Shown here one piece after another: positions 21,790-29,474 of a DNA stretch of 64,000 nt. The stretch is from Anaerolineae bacterium (GTDB lineage: Bacteria; Chloroflexota; Anaerolineae; 4572-78; J111). Each line of letters starts with the position of its first letter. Position 1 is the first letter of the stretch. Where the stretch lies: positions 124,001 to 188,000 of the forward strand of contig JAHDWA010000005.1 of the NCBI GenBank assembly GCA_023382535.1. The letters are read 5' to 3'. The translations under genes were made by a program, and so were the position numbers. A model generated the notes under the pieces. That model worked only from the letters and a program-made list of their open reading frames with translations. It had not been told where the DNA came from and did no database searches.

Positions 21790-22332
21790 TTAGCTGGCGT
21801 CGCCGATGCAGATAACTTCTATTTTGGATTTATTCACCAAAACAATCGGGCCTTCAAATGTCACCTTGGGGAAGTGAGCATTGATACTCTTGGCATCCAA
21901 GATCGGCAGGAACTTTTGGGTATCGGTGGTCAGGATTTTCTTGATTTCGAGATCGCCCATCCATTGGAATTTGCCGTGAATTTCAAACGAGGGCACGGTG
22001 ACAAAAATGGGCAGGCTGACCCGGTTAGGCACGTAAAAACGCTCTTTGGAGGTGCCTTCAAGTTCACTGGAGAGCAAGATGAAATCAACCTCGTCCTTAA
22101 CTAATGACCCTTTTTGATAAGTGGCGACAATTTCGCCCGGGTTATTAATCCGGGATACATAAATGTCCACCAGGTCCAGGTAATCGGTCATCCGGTCACC
22201 CAAAACGTCTGCCAGCCGCCGCTTGTAAACCAGCACCGTGGCCGAGAAGCGATAGCTGGTCGTGAAAAAATCGGCGACCACCCGGCCTGTGGCCCCGGTA
22301 GAACTCGTCGAAATGCGACGAACTGTACTCAC
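21790..22332 (-). CDS. Hypothetical protein with two similar beta domains, in the microcompartment operon
   Basis: 180 residues. Two halves share one pattern: residues ~28-95 (TVLVYKRRLADVLGDRMTDY, LDLVDIYVSR, KGSLVKDEVDFILLS) and ~110-178 (SFEIHGKFQWMGDLEIKKIL, FLPILDAKSINAHFP, GPIVLVNKSKIEVICI). Each is a strand, an L(A/E)xxL turn, a (Y/F)LxxLDA segment, then a final strand pair ending (K/N)K/Dxx(I/V)(E/D)(F/V)I. This suggests an internal duplication of a small beta domain (DUF6812-like pattern). The start overlaps the third shell gene by four bases. Unknown role; a shell or ATPase adaptor is an inference from position. Confidence 0.6.
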   Translation of the reverse strand: MSTVRRISTSSTGATGRVVADFFTTSYRFSATVLVYKRRLADVLGDRMTDYLDLVDIYVSRINNPGEIVATYQKGSLVKDEVDFILLSSELEGTSKERFYVPNRVSLPIFVTVPSFEIHGKFQWMGDLEIKKILTTDTQKFLPILDAKSINAHFPKVTFEGPIVLVNKSKIEVICIGDAS

Positions 22333-22625
22333 CTTAAATTTCCTTTCGCCTGCTCGGTGATTTCCACCGAGTCCAAAATACCGACAATCATTGAAATAAT
22401 GGGGGCATCTTTGATTTGGGTTATTTGTCGCGCCCCGTTGCCCTCGCGCATGACCAGCACGGTATCGCCAACCCCGGCGTGGGCGCTGTCCAGCGCTAAA
22501 AAGGTTTCCTCGGGCAGTTCACCGGGCAAATTCAGGGGCTGCACTACCTGCAATTTATAACTGTGATAAGCCGGATGTTTAATGGTCGAGACGACGGTGC
22601 CGATAACCTTTGCAATTATCATCAA
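22329..22625 (-). CDS. Microcompartment vertex shell protein, EutN/CcmL type (copy 3)
   Basis: 98 residues, an OB-like pentamer subunit. Family signature IIAKVIGTVVSTIKHPAYHS, then KLQVVQPLNL, LDSAHAGVGDTVLVMREGNG and the closing VGILDSVEI. BMC-P proteins cap the shell vertices. It is one of three adjacent paralogues, the least similar to the others at the SPU-type C-terminus. Start: ATG 22625 with AAGGTTTGATG context. It overlaps the downstream 180-residue gene by four bases. Confidence 0.92.
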   Translation of the reverse strand: MMIIAKVIGTVVSTIKHPAYHSYKLQVVQPLNLPGELPEETFLALDSAHAGVGDTVLVMREGNGARQITQIKDAPIISMIVGILDSVEITEQAKGNLR

Positions 22626-22639
22626 ACCTCAAACTCTAA

Positions 22640-22750
22640 GAACAGGTAGCAGAGTCGCAGAGTAGCAGGGTGGTAGGGTAGCAGGTAGCAGAGCAGTCAA
22701 TCATCTAAAGCAAATTGCGACCTTGTGCTACACTTGCTACCTTGCTACTT
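22640..22750. repeat. GTAGCAGAGTAGCA word repeat (family B)
   Basis: GGTAGCAGAGTCGCAGAGTAG on one side and GCTACACTTGCTACCTTGCTA on the other form a degenerate inverted repeat in the gap between shell genes. The same words recur at 28682-28725 and 47904-47960. Confidence 0.75.
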
Positions 22751-22751
22751 T

Positions 22752-23066
22752 TTATGCAAACTGGCTGTAGCCCCACGGCAACTCAAAATTCCTAAGGGAG
22801 CGGTCTACGTCAACTGTGTCCACAACCCCTATGGCAGACAGGTCAACCGGAACAAACTTCTCCTCCAAAGCCAGGGCAGCTTCGCGGGCGCGGACCATAA
22901 ACACAATATCGCCGTAACCGGCCTGAGTAGCGTCAGCAGCCACCTGCAAGCTGCCGGTTGGTTCGAGGTTTTTATTGAGCGGCTGTACTACCAACAATTT
23001 CACCCCGGTCAACTCCGGCGTTTTGATCGTCGCGACCGCGGTGCCGACAATTTTACCCAAAAGCAT
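22752..23066 (-). CDS. Microcompartment vertex shell protein, EutN/CcmL type (copy 2)
   Basis: 104 residues. LLGKIVGTAVATIKTPELTG, KLLVVQPLN, ADATQAGYGDIVFMVRAREA and IGVVDTVDV are the usual BMC-P landmarks, with the pentamer-forming turn AGYGD. It has a C-terminal extension of about 12 residues (FELPWGYSQFA) after the last strand that the other two copies lack. Adjacent paralogues may give mixed vertices with different properties. Confidence 0.92.
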   Translation of the reverse strand: MLLGKIVGTAVATIKTPELTGVKLLVVQPLNKNLEPTGSLQVAADATQAGYGDIVFMVRAREAALALEEKFVPVDLSAIGVVDTVDVDRSLRNFELPWGYSQFA

Positions 23067-23145
23067 AAACAGTGTTCCTGTTTAGTAAGGCAAAGTTTCG
23101 CTTTGCACTCCCGTTATTAACTTTCTGATTACTGGCTACTAAATA

Positions 23146-23436
23146 CTACGATTTGCGAAACGTCACTTCCCCGTTTACTTCCAGACTATCCAAAATGGCC
23201 ATGATCACCGCATCTACCGGGCGATCTTTGGTCACGGTGGTTTGACGGGCCGACGAGCCGCTGGCAATCAGCACCAAGTCGCCGACACCAGCATCCACGG
23301 TATCAATGGCTACCAGCGGCTTGCCGGTCGCTTCGCCCTGCACACTGGCTTCGCGGACAACCAACAGTTTGGTTCCACTCAACTTTTCATCCTTGATCGT
23401 AGCTACGGCTGAACCGACGACTTTAGCAATTAACAT
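23146..23436 (-). CDS. Microcompartment vertex shell protein, EutN/CcmL type (copy 1)
   Basis: 96 residues. LIAKVVGSAVATIKDEKLSG, KLLVVREASV, IDTVDAGVGDLVLIASGSSA and MAILDSLEV match BMC-P. The GSSARQT loop is the usual lid of vertex proteins. No hexameric (BMC-H) or tandem (BMC-T) shell gene is present in the window, so facets must be encoded elsewhere. The 168 bases upstream contain only GC-poor sequence with scattered ACGTTTCACGTTTTACG words. Confidence 0.93.
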   Translation of the reverse strand: MLIAKVVGSAVATIKDEKLSGTKLLVVREASVQGEATGKPLVAIDTVDAGVGDLVLIASGSSARQTTVTKDRPVDAVIMAILDSLEVNGEVTFRKS

Positions 23437-23604
23437 AAGATTTCCGGTGATCGCGTTAATTTCTAATAGAATGTAGAGCTCAAACGAGGTGAAACATAAC
23501 TAATCTGTCTTCCGTACCGTCTCTGGCGTATAGTAACTGGAAGACACAACACGCAACGCGGGCTTACTTCTTTTCTGACCGCCTTACGTTTCAGGTTTCA
23601 CGTT

Positions 23605-23829
23605 TTACGAATTCCTGCTCGAGATCGCTCGGTTTCGGTTAGGAGGTTGTGACCAGAGCAGCTTTTGCAAAATCTCAATCGCTTCGTAATCGTAAACTCG
23701 TTCCTGGCATACGTCGCAGACCATCGCCGGCATTCGATTTACCACCAGCAGATGGCGGCCATGCCACTCGACAAAAGCCATTGAGCGTTTTTGCAGGCGG
23801 CCTGTCTGACAAACCGGGCAAAGACTCAT
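23605..23829 (-). CDS. YgiT-type zinc-finger protein
   Basis: 74 residues. [12 protein letters not shown], then [20 protein letters not shown]: two CxxC pairs around a beta segment, the YgiT/MqsA N-terminal zinc-finger pattern. There is no C-terminal HTH, so it is the zinc domain alone. It overlaps DeoC by four bases and shares the operon; its connection to microcompartment function is not evident. Confidence 0.75.
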   Translation of the reverse strand: MSLCPVCQTGRLQKRSMAFVEWHGRHLLVVNRMPAMVCDVCQERVYDYEAIEILQKLLWSQPPNRNRAISSRNS

Positions 23830-24716
23830 AGTGATTGCGCCTCTTGGATAATTTTAACACCCGCGCTGACCCCCAGGCGGGTGGCCCCAGCAGAAATCAT
23901 ATTTTGAGCATCGGCCAGTGTCCTAATACCGCCCGCCGCTTTAACCCCCACATTTGGCCCGACGGTGCGCCGCATCAAAGCTACATCTTCAATCGTCGCT
24001 CCTCCACTGCTGAACCCGGTTGATGTTTTGACAAAATCAGCCCCGGCTTTTTTGGCCAGTTGGCAGGCGCGGACCTTTTCTTCATCGGTCAGCAGCGCCG
24101 CTTCGATAATCACCTTGACCAGCGCGCCATGCCGGTGCGTTGTTTCCACCACCGCCGCGATGTCACGTTCAACCAGGGCGTCATCCCCGCTCTTGAGCGC
24201 GCCGATATTGATGACCATGTCAATTTCGGTCGCGCCGTCAATCAGCGCCTGCTCCGTTTCAAAAACTTTAGCCTCGATGGAGGTCGCCCCCAGTGGAAAA
24301 CCGACCACCGTGCAAACTTTGACATCGGAGTTTTGCAGGAGTTGTGCTGCCAACTTGACGTGAGCCGGATTGATACAGACCGAAGCGAAATGATACAGCA
24401 GCGCCTCGTGGCAGAGCTGGGCAATCTGTTGGACGGTGGCTTCGGGTTTGAGCAAGGTGTGGTCAATCAGGTGGGCAATGTCGGTTTTGACGCCGCTGAT
24501 GCCCAGGCTGGCCGAAAAACGCTCCGCCCCGGCCTGGATCGCAGCCATAATTCTATCGGGACACTTTTGGGCGCACTGGCCCAGGCAGTCCCGGCAGGAG
24601 TCAAACGTCGGCGCAGTGCTAACGGCGCCGGCTCCCCCACTGGTGGCACGTATTATCTCTTGAGTGATGGCTTCGACCAGGCGGTTGAGCGTGGCATTAT
24701 CCAGGGAGATGGTCAT
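23826..24716 (-). CDS. deoC: Deoxyribose-phosphate aldolase (DeoC) with N-terminal targeting extension
   Basis: 296 residues, about 75 longer than the usual 215-220. The core has [11 protein letters not shown] (substrate loop), [35 protein letters not shown] with the Schiff-base Lys, and [10 protein letters not shown] with the proton-relay Lys. It splits 2-deoxyribose-5-phosphate into glyceraldehyde-3-phosphate and acetaldehyde. The extension begins with an amphipathic helix ([16 protein letters not shown]), a linker, then [13 protein letters not shown], a four-Cys cluster that may bind a metal or Fe-S centre. Helix-linker-core is the layout of an encapsulation peptide. Acetaldehyde is volatile and toxic, which suits enclosure. 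It follows RpiB by one base. Confidence 0.92.
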   Translation of the reverse strand: MTISLDNATLNRLVEAITQEIIRATSGGAGAVSTAPTFDSCRDCLGQCAQKCPDRIMAAIQAGAERFSASLGISGVKTDIAHLIDHTLLKPEATVQQIAQLCHEALLYHFASVCINPAHVKLAAQLLQNSDVKVCTVVGFPLGATSIEAKVFETEQALIDGATEIDMVINIGALKSGDDALVERDIAAVVETTHRHGALVKVIIEAALLTDEEKVRACQLAKKAGADFVKTSTGFSSGGATIEDVALMRRTVGPNVGVKAAGGIRTLADAQNMISAGATRLGVSAGVKIIQEAQSL

Positions 24717-24717
24717 C

Positions 24718-25350
24718 TTAGCCTTTCAAAAAACGTTGTTCGATTTCGACAATTTTGTTGACCCGGCGCTGGTGCCGTCCCCCTCCGAAGTCGGTGTTGA
24801 GCCAGGTTTCGACAATCTGGCGGGCCAGATTCAGCCCGATCATGCCCGCCCCGAGTGTCAGTACATTGGCGTCGTTGTGTTCGCGGCTGTTGCGGGCCAT
24901 CGCTTCATTATAACATAAGGCCGCCCGAATTCCCGGCACCTTGTTGGCGGCCATACACGAGCCAATCCCGGCTCCGTCAATGATAATTCCTCGCCAGGCT
25001 GTTCCATTGGCGACCTGCCTGGCGACAGCATAGGCAATGTCCGGATAATCTACTGCCTCAGGGGTAAAAGTCCCGCAATCCAACACAGTATAACCCAGTT
25101 CGGCCAGATAGGGCTTGAGCGCCTCTTTCATCGGCAGTGACGGGCCGTGATCCGCTCCGATGGCAATGGTCGGCCCGCTGCCTGTTGAGGAAACAGCCGT
25201 CGTCAGGTGGTCAGTGGCGACCAAACTGATCCGGTTCGCCTGGGCGATCTCACGGGCCAGATCGGTTACGATAGCTTCAGCCGGAACCGGCAGGACACCG
25301 CCCGGCTCCACAGCGCGAATATCATCTACGGTGATGACAGGTTTAGGCAT
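24718..25350 (-). CDS. rpiB: RpiB-like sugar-phosphate isomerase with BMC-associated N-terminal extension
   Basis: 210 residues. The core shows [53 protein letters not shown] and [18 protein letters not shown], the RpiB/LacA landmarks. In classical RpiB the third is ICGTGIG with a catalytic Cys; here Asp occupies that place and a Cys lies six residues later, so the catalytic residue may have moved or the specificity may differ. About 60 extra N-terminal residues ([20 protein letters not shown], then [14 protein letters not shown]) match a segment found on several microcompartment proteins. First gene of the BMC part of the operon. Confidence 0.88.
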   Translation of the reverse strand: MPKPVITVDDIRAVEPGGVLPVPAEAIVTDLAREIAQANRISLVATDHLTTAVSSTGSGPTIAIGADHGPSLPMKEALKPYLAELGYTVLDCGTFTPEAVDYPDIAYAVARQVANGTAWRGIIIDGAGIGSCMAANKVPGIRAALCYNEAMARNSREHNDANVLTLGAGMIGLNLARQIVETWLNTDFGGGRHQRRVNKIVEIEQRFLKG

Positions 25351-25384
25351 GGGTATGAGTTAAGATGTTTATAGAAATGGTTTA

Positions 25385-25445
25385 TATTTGTCTTGCGTGT
25401 TGCGTGTTCCGTTTTACTTTACGCAAGACGCACTACACAACACGT
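25385..25445. repeat. GCGTGTTGCGTG...CACAACACG repeat (family C)
   Basis: TTGCGTGTTGCGTGTTCCG followed by TTACGCAAGACGC and ACTACACAACACG: an imperfect palindrome in the gap between the microcompartment operon and signal peptidase. Confidence 0.6.
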
Positions 25446-25448
25446 TTT

Positions 25449-26387
25449 CTAATTATTATCGGCGTTGGCGCTAGGTACCAATTCATTCAAAAAGTGTTTG
25501 AGCGTCGCTTGCTCGGTCGGCTCGTCGCGGGGAATAACTCCCCACTCGTCGGGAGGCCAGTAGGACAGCCAGGCTCGCCCGACAATATTCCCCAGGGGCA
25601 GCGTGCCCCAATTGTGTGAGTCATTGGAGTTATTGCGGTTATCGCCCAAAACAAAAACCTGCCCTTCCGGGACAATGACGGAGTTCGACATGGTGTAGCT
25701 TCCCGGTGTTGGCTGGAATGGTTCGTCCAGCCGCTCCCCGTTAATAAACACTTGCCCCGCACGGATTTCCACTTTTTCCCCCGGCAGGCCGATGATCCGC
25801 TTGACGTAATCTTCTCCGGGACGATTGGGCGGCTCGAATACGATCACATCGCCGCGCTGCGGCCCGCCCACCCCTAAAATATCAGTGACCAGCCAACTGT
25901 AGCTGAGCTTATCAATAATCAAGTACTGGCCGTCGTGCAGGTTGTTGACCATACTCGTTCCCACCACCCGAAAGTTGCGGATAACGGTTTGGATCAAAAA
26001 AAAGATGACCAGAGTCAGAATAATCGTCTCACCGACCTCGCGCACCACCGCCCAGGCAGTTTTCCAGCCGGAAGATTTCTCCTCGGCGGGCGGTTCATCA
26101 TCGAGGGGTGGCAACGTATAGCTGGACCAATCGGGTTCAGCCGGGGAGACGCGGTAGACCGGCTGGGGGTTTGAGGCCGACGGTTCCGAGCTTTCTCCGG
26201 GCCGCTGGCTGGCCAGGAAAGCGCTTAAATCCGGCGACATAGCTTCAGATGTTTTGAAGGGTGACTCTAACGGCTCCGGTTCAACTGGCGGAGGTGTAGC
26301 TGGGGCAGGCAAAGAAGCGGAATCCTCTATCTCTGATTCGGCGGGGGTTTTTGGATCTTGGGGATCAAACAAATTGGACAACGACAA
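25449..26387 (-). CDS. lepB: Signal peptidase I with long proline-rich N-terminal region
   Basis: 312 residues. Membrane segment ~118-140 (TIILTLVIFFLIQTVI) followed by FRVVGTSMVNNLHDGQYLII with the catalytic Ser, DYVKRIIGLPGEKVEIRAG with the catalytic Lys, and GDNRNNSNDSHNWGTLPLG (box E). It removes signal peptides outside the membrane. The first ~105 residues are Pro/Ser/Glu-rich and cytoplasmic, far longer than usual for bacterial enzymes. Head-to-tail with rpiB after a repeat; probably its own promoter. Confidence 0.95.
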   Translation of the reverse strand: MSLSNLFDPQDPKTPAESEIEDSASLPAPATPPPVEPEPLESPFKTSEAMSPDLSAFLASQRPGESSEPSASNPQPVYRVSPAEPDWSSYTLPPLDDEPPAEEKSSGWKTAWAVVREVGETIILTLVIFFLIQTVIRNFRVVGTSMVNNLHDGQYLIIDKLSYSWLVTDILGVGGPQRGDVIVFEPPNRPGEDYVKRIIGLPGEKVEIRAGQVFINGERLDEPFQPTPGSYTMSNSVIVPEGQVFVLGDNRNNSNDSHNWGTLPLGNIVGRAWLSYWPPDEWGVIPRDEPTEQATLKHFLNELVPSANADNN

Positions 26388-26604
26388 CTCCTGAAGATGA
26401 CGCGTGATGCGTGAGGTGTCCCTGGAACATCGCTCACGCTTTCTTTACGTTTCACGTATCACGTTTTATTGTATGGAATTATATCCGACAACAGGGCGCG
26501 TGGCAAGGAAGAGAGGTAATTGTCAATTGGCAATAGTCAACTGTAAATTATCAATGAAGAAACATCAGTTTACCATTGACTATTGACCATATGATTATTG
26601 ACGA
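26388..26604. repeat. Intergenic region with CGTTTCACGTATCACGTTT-type repeats (family C)
   Basis: Contains CGTGATGCGTGAGGTG and TTTACGTTTCACGTATCACG, an imperfect palindrome, followed by an AT-rich stretch of ATTGTCAATTGGCAATAGTC and ATTGACTATTGACCATATGA words. No gene is seen. Confidence 0.6.
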
Positions 26605-28269
26605 TTAGTCAATCCCCTTTTCCACTTCTCCCCGCAGCAGGCTGACCCGCTCCGAGCGGCTGGCTTTCAAGTCGGCCGGTTCGTGGAAGCCCATAGCAGC
26701 GTAGAAATCCGCGTCGTAGGTGCGGGTCTGGATGACGACAGGCATGGGCACGGCGTGGCCCATGATCAGGGCCTGCTGCTTGGTGTCGAGGCGGGCCAGT
26801 ACCTCGCGCAGCGCGCCCGCGCCGGAGACGCCGGTCAGCACGGCGCTGATGTCACGCTCGTTGTCCAGCAGGGCGGTAACGCGGGTGCCAATCTGGCTCA
26901 TAACCTCTTCGTCAATGCCGGAGGGGCGCTGGTCCACAATCAGCAGAGTGACGTTGTACTTGCGCAGCTCGCGGGCAATGGTGCCAAAAATGGTTTGGCG
27001 GGCAATCTGCGGATCGAGGAATTTGTGCGCCTCTTCGATCACGATCAGCAGTTGGGGCGGCTCCTGGGCCTTGTCGCCCAGGGCGCGCTCGACCCGCTCG
27101 ACGTACATATGATGGATGCGCCGAGTCAGGTAATTAGCCACCAAAATGTAGGCTTCCAGCGAGTTGCCGTAGCGGCCAAATTCCAGCACCACGTTAACGC
27201 CTTTTTCCAGGTATTCGATGATGCTTTGGGCTGAGTCGCCTTTCCAACTGTCGCGGATGAAGTCGAAGCGTTTAAAGCGTTCAACTCGGCGGCTGAGCGC
27301 ATCCAGGCTGGAGCGGTTGATTGTCGTCTCTTCAACCAGAGCATCAATCTCAGCCTTGTCGGCGTCAAGTAAACGCTTGATCCAGCCGCGGCCCCAGACT
27401 CGCTGCAAAGAATAGGCGGCGCTCATCATCTGGTCGCTTAAATTGAGGGTGGTGCTTAATGTTTCTAAATCTTCCGTTTGGATGTCCGACCAATCCAGCA
27501 CCACCACAAAATCGGGCCGCACCCGGCGGCGGCGGCTCGACTCCTCGTCGAGGGTAAAAATAGCGACCTGCTGCGGAAAAAGCTGCTTGAGACCTTTGAC
27601 CGAGGTCCGGTTTTCGCTTTGCACCTCCCAGCCGTAATCGTTGTGCATATCAAAGATAAGGCTGACGGCAGCGCTGCGCTGGATGACGCCGGCCAGCAGC
27701 AGCCGGGTCAAAAAGCTTTTGCCGGTGCCGCTCTTGCCAAATACGCCAACGCTGCGTTCGACCATACGGTTCAAATCCAGATTAACCTGCACATCGGCCA
27801 TATCCAGCGGCTCGCCAATGTGGAAGTGATGCTCGTCTTCCTGGCCGAAGACCATGTTGACATCTTCTTCAGTAGCCAGGCGTACGGTCGAGAAATGGGC
27901 GGGGATGGTTTTGACCGGCTTGGGCTGCTCGGCGGCTTTATCCAGCACCAGCATCGGAGCGATATGCAGCCGGCCAAAAACGCTGGCTCCGCTGTAAACC
28001 TCGCGCAAAAAGTCATCGCTGACATCAGGTGGTGTTTTTTCGATTTGAGGATTGGTGTTGTCCAGGGCCACGTCGGTGATCATGCCAAAAAATTTGAGCC
28101 TGGCCCCTTCGATGGTGATGTAACGGCCCACGGCCATCTCTTCCACCGGCGCGCTGGCATCGAGTTTGACTTCCAGCCCTTGGCTGAGCGAACCGCTAAT
28201 GACAATACCCAATTCGCGGGTAGGGCGGGGAAAAAATAGATCCAATTCACTCATGTTTTCATTTGCCAT
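26605..28269 (-). CDS. herA: HerA-family bipolar DNA helicase/translocase
   Basis: 554 residues. N-terminal HAS-barrel-like segment (~14-110), then a FtsK/HerA ATPase: VFGKSGTGKSFLTRLLLAG (Walker A ~180), LIFDMHNDYGWE, LLIVIEEAHKFLDP (Walker B ~410), TLLIVDQRPSGIDEEVMSQI (sensor/arginine finger) and MGHAVPMPVVIQTRTY at the end. Hexameric HerA with NurA resects DNA ends in archaea and some bacteria. A NurA gene lies 2.4 kb upstream in the same orientation, separated by other genes. It could also serve chromosome processing on its own. Confidence 0.9.
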   Translation of the reverse strand: MANENMSELDLFFPRPTRELGIVISGSLSQGLEVKLDASAPVEEMAVGRYITIEGARLKFFGMITDVALDNTNPQIEKTPPDVSDDFLREVYSGASVFGRLHIAPMLVLDKAAEQPKPVKTIPAHFSTVRLATEEDVNMVFGQEDEHHFHIGEPLDMADVQVNLDLNRMVERSVGVFGKSGTGKSFLTRLLLAGVIQRSAAVSLIFDMHNDYGWEVQSENRTSVKGLKQLFPQQVAIFTLDEESSRRRRVRPDFVVVLDWSDIQTEDLETLSTTLNLSDQMMSAAYSLQRVWGRGWIKRLLDADKAEIDALVEETTINRSSLDALSRRVERFKRFDFIRDSWKGDSAQSIIEYLEKGVNVVLEFGRYGNSLEAYILVANYLTRRIHHMYVERVERALGDKAQEPPQLLIVIEEAHKFLDPQIARQTIFGTIARELRKYNVTLLIVDQRPSGIDEEVMSQIGTRVTALLDNERDISAVLTGVSGAGALREVLARLDTKQQALIMGHAVPMPVVIQTRTYDADFYAAMGFHEPADLKASRSERVSLLRGEVEKGID

Positions 28270-28319
28270 AACGAGTTTCCTTAAATTTCAACTTCTATTC
28301 TATAATTCTTAGATTGGTT

Positions 28320-28430
28320 GAGGATTAAATGGCTGGAAGATGGGAGGACTGCCCAGAGGGAGCCTTCGGCTCGAAGGCTGGAAAAAATTGCCTACCTTCC
28401 AGTTTTCCAATCTTCCAACCTTCCATAATT
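28320..28430. repeat. GGAAGATTGGAAGG-type palindromic repeat
   Basis: GGCTGGAAGATGGGAGGAC at one side, CCTTCCAGTTTTCCAATCTTCC then AACCTTCC at the other, with an inner GAGCCTTCGGCTCGAAGGCT hairpin. It lies directly before the MscS remnant. Confidence 0.65.
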
Positions 28431-28441
28431 ATATTCAGGGT

Positions 28442-28687
28442 GTGGCCTATGAGTCTGATCTCCAAAAGGTGACTGATACCCTCCAGGAAATAGCCGCCCA
28501 GTTACCCGGCGTAAAGAAAGACCCGGCCCCGCAGGTGGTCTTTAGTGAATTTAGTGGCGCCGCAATTAAAGTGACCCTCTACTTTTGGATCAATGTGAGC
28601 GAAACGGGCTACTTTGTGGCCCTCGATGCGGCGGTGGAGCGCATCAAAGCCGCTTTTGAGCAGGAACAGATTCAAGTCACAGGGTAG
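28442..28687 (+). pseudogene. C-terminal remnant of a MscS-type mechanosensitive channel
   Basis: Open frame from GTG 28442 reading GVAYESDLQKVTDTLQEIAA, PGVKKDPAPQVVFSEFSGAAI, YFWINVSETGYFVALDAAVERI and IQVTG. This is the cytoplasmic end domain of MscS (VxYxSDxxKVxxxL ... DPxPxVxxxxF ... V...IKxAFxxxxIxI). Normal members have three membrane helices before this (total ~280 residues); all are missing and the palindromic repeat at 28320-28430 occupies the place. The frame is open a little further upstream through the repeat. Probably not functional. Confidence 0.7.
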
Positions 28688-28719
28688 CAATTCTGTTACT
28701 TTGCTACTCTGCTACCTTG

Positions 28720-29457
28720 CTATTTGTCCTCCACCTCCCATACCTTCAAATTATCAAAAGCAATGTGCGTCCCAGGTTCCTCATAAGTGCCGGCGGCTAA
28801 TCCAATGTCACCCTGGCTGAACTCGGAGTCAATGGCGGCGTCAACCAGCTCGTCGTTGATGTAGAGCGTGAAATTGGATCCAACGGCTTCCACCCGCAGC
28901 AAATTGGTGTTGTGGCCTGAGTTGATGGCCCGGCTTTCGCGCCAGGGAATTATACTGAAATACTGCCCATCCACCGCTTTGCTGAAGGTGTAGTAACCGT
29001 CGCCGCTGATTTCAAAGCTGTAGAAATTGTCGTCGTCCTGATAACGCAGGATGACCCCATAATCGTTGTTGTCAGGGCCATCTAGCTGGCTGGTTTCGAC
29101 TTCCAGCACAAAGTCGTCAAAGGTCTTCCCGGCCACCGACCAGTAGCTAAAGTCGGTTGTGTCTACGGTAATGAAATACTGTTCGTCTTCGTAACCCTGG
29201 CGATGATTGCTGTCCTGAACCACATCCCAGCCTTCGCGGCTAAAGTCATCCTCCAAGACCAAACTTTCCCGTGGGGCCGGCCGTTCGACCGGCTCGTAGG
29301 CGCTCACGGCAGGAGGGGTGGCGACAGGTTCCCCCGTTGCAGCCGGGGCAAAGGCATCGCTCAGGCCAATGCCGAGGCCGAGTCCCCCGGCAAAGGCGAG
29401 GCTGCCACAGAGAAAGAATAAGACAGCGGTGAGGATGATGGTTTTAGTCTGGAGCAT
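28720..29457 (-). CDS. Exported jelly-roll protein (DUF1080/LamG-like)
   Basis: 245 residues. One hydrophobic N-terminal segment (TIILTAVLFFLCGSLAFAGG) as signal or anchor, a Pro-rich spacer (~35-65), then a concanavalin-like domain: DDFSREGWDVVQD, SYWSVAGKTFDDFVLEVE, DYGVILRYQDDDNFYSFEIS, YTFSKAVDGQYF, TNLLRVEAVGSNFTLYINDE, GDIGLAAGTY and HIAFDNLKVWEVEDK. This is the order of strands in DUF1080-type laminin-G/glucanase folds. Carbohydrate binding outside the cell is likely; no catalytic glutamates are evident. Confidence 0.75.
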   Translation of the reverse strand: MLQTKTIILTAVLFFLCGSLAFAGGLGLGIGLSDAFAPAATGEPVATPPAVSAYEPVERPAPRESLVLEDDFSREGWDVVQDSNHRQGYEDEQYFITVDTTDFSYWSVAGKTFDDFVLEVETSQLDGPDNNDYGVILRYQDDDNFYSFEISGDGYYTFSKAVDGQYFSIIPWRESRAINSGHNTNLLRVEAVGSNFTLYINDELVDAAIDSEFSQGDIGLAAGTYEEPGTHIAFDNLKVWEVEDK

Positions 29458-29474
29458 TGATCAGTCAGGTGGGG

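Noticed and set aside
22640..22750. Possible CRISPR array from GTAGCA repeats
   Set aside because: Units are 7-10 bases, spacing is irregular, there are no unique spacers and no cas genes.
27478..28239. 253-codon + strand frame opposite herA
   Set aside because: It is a shadow of the well-supported HerA gene, without its own motifs.
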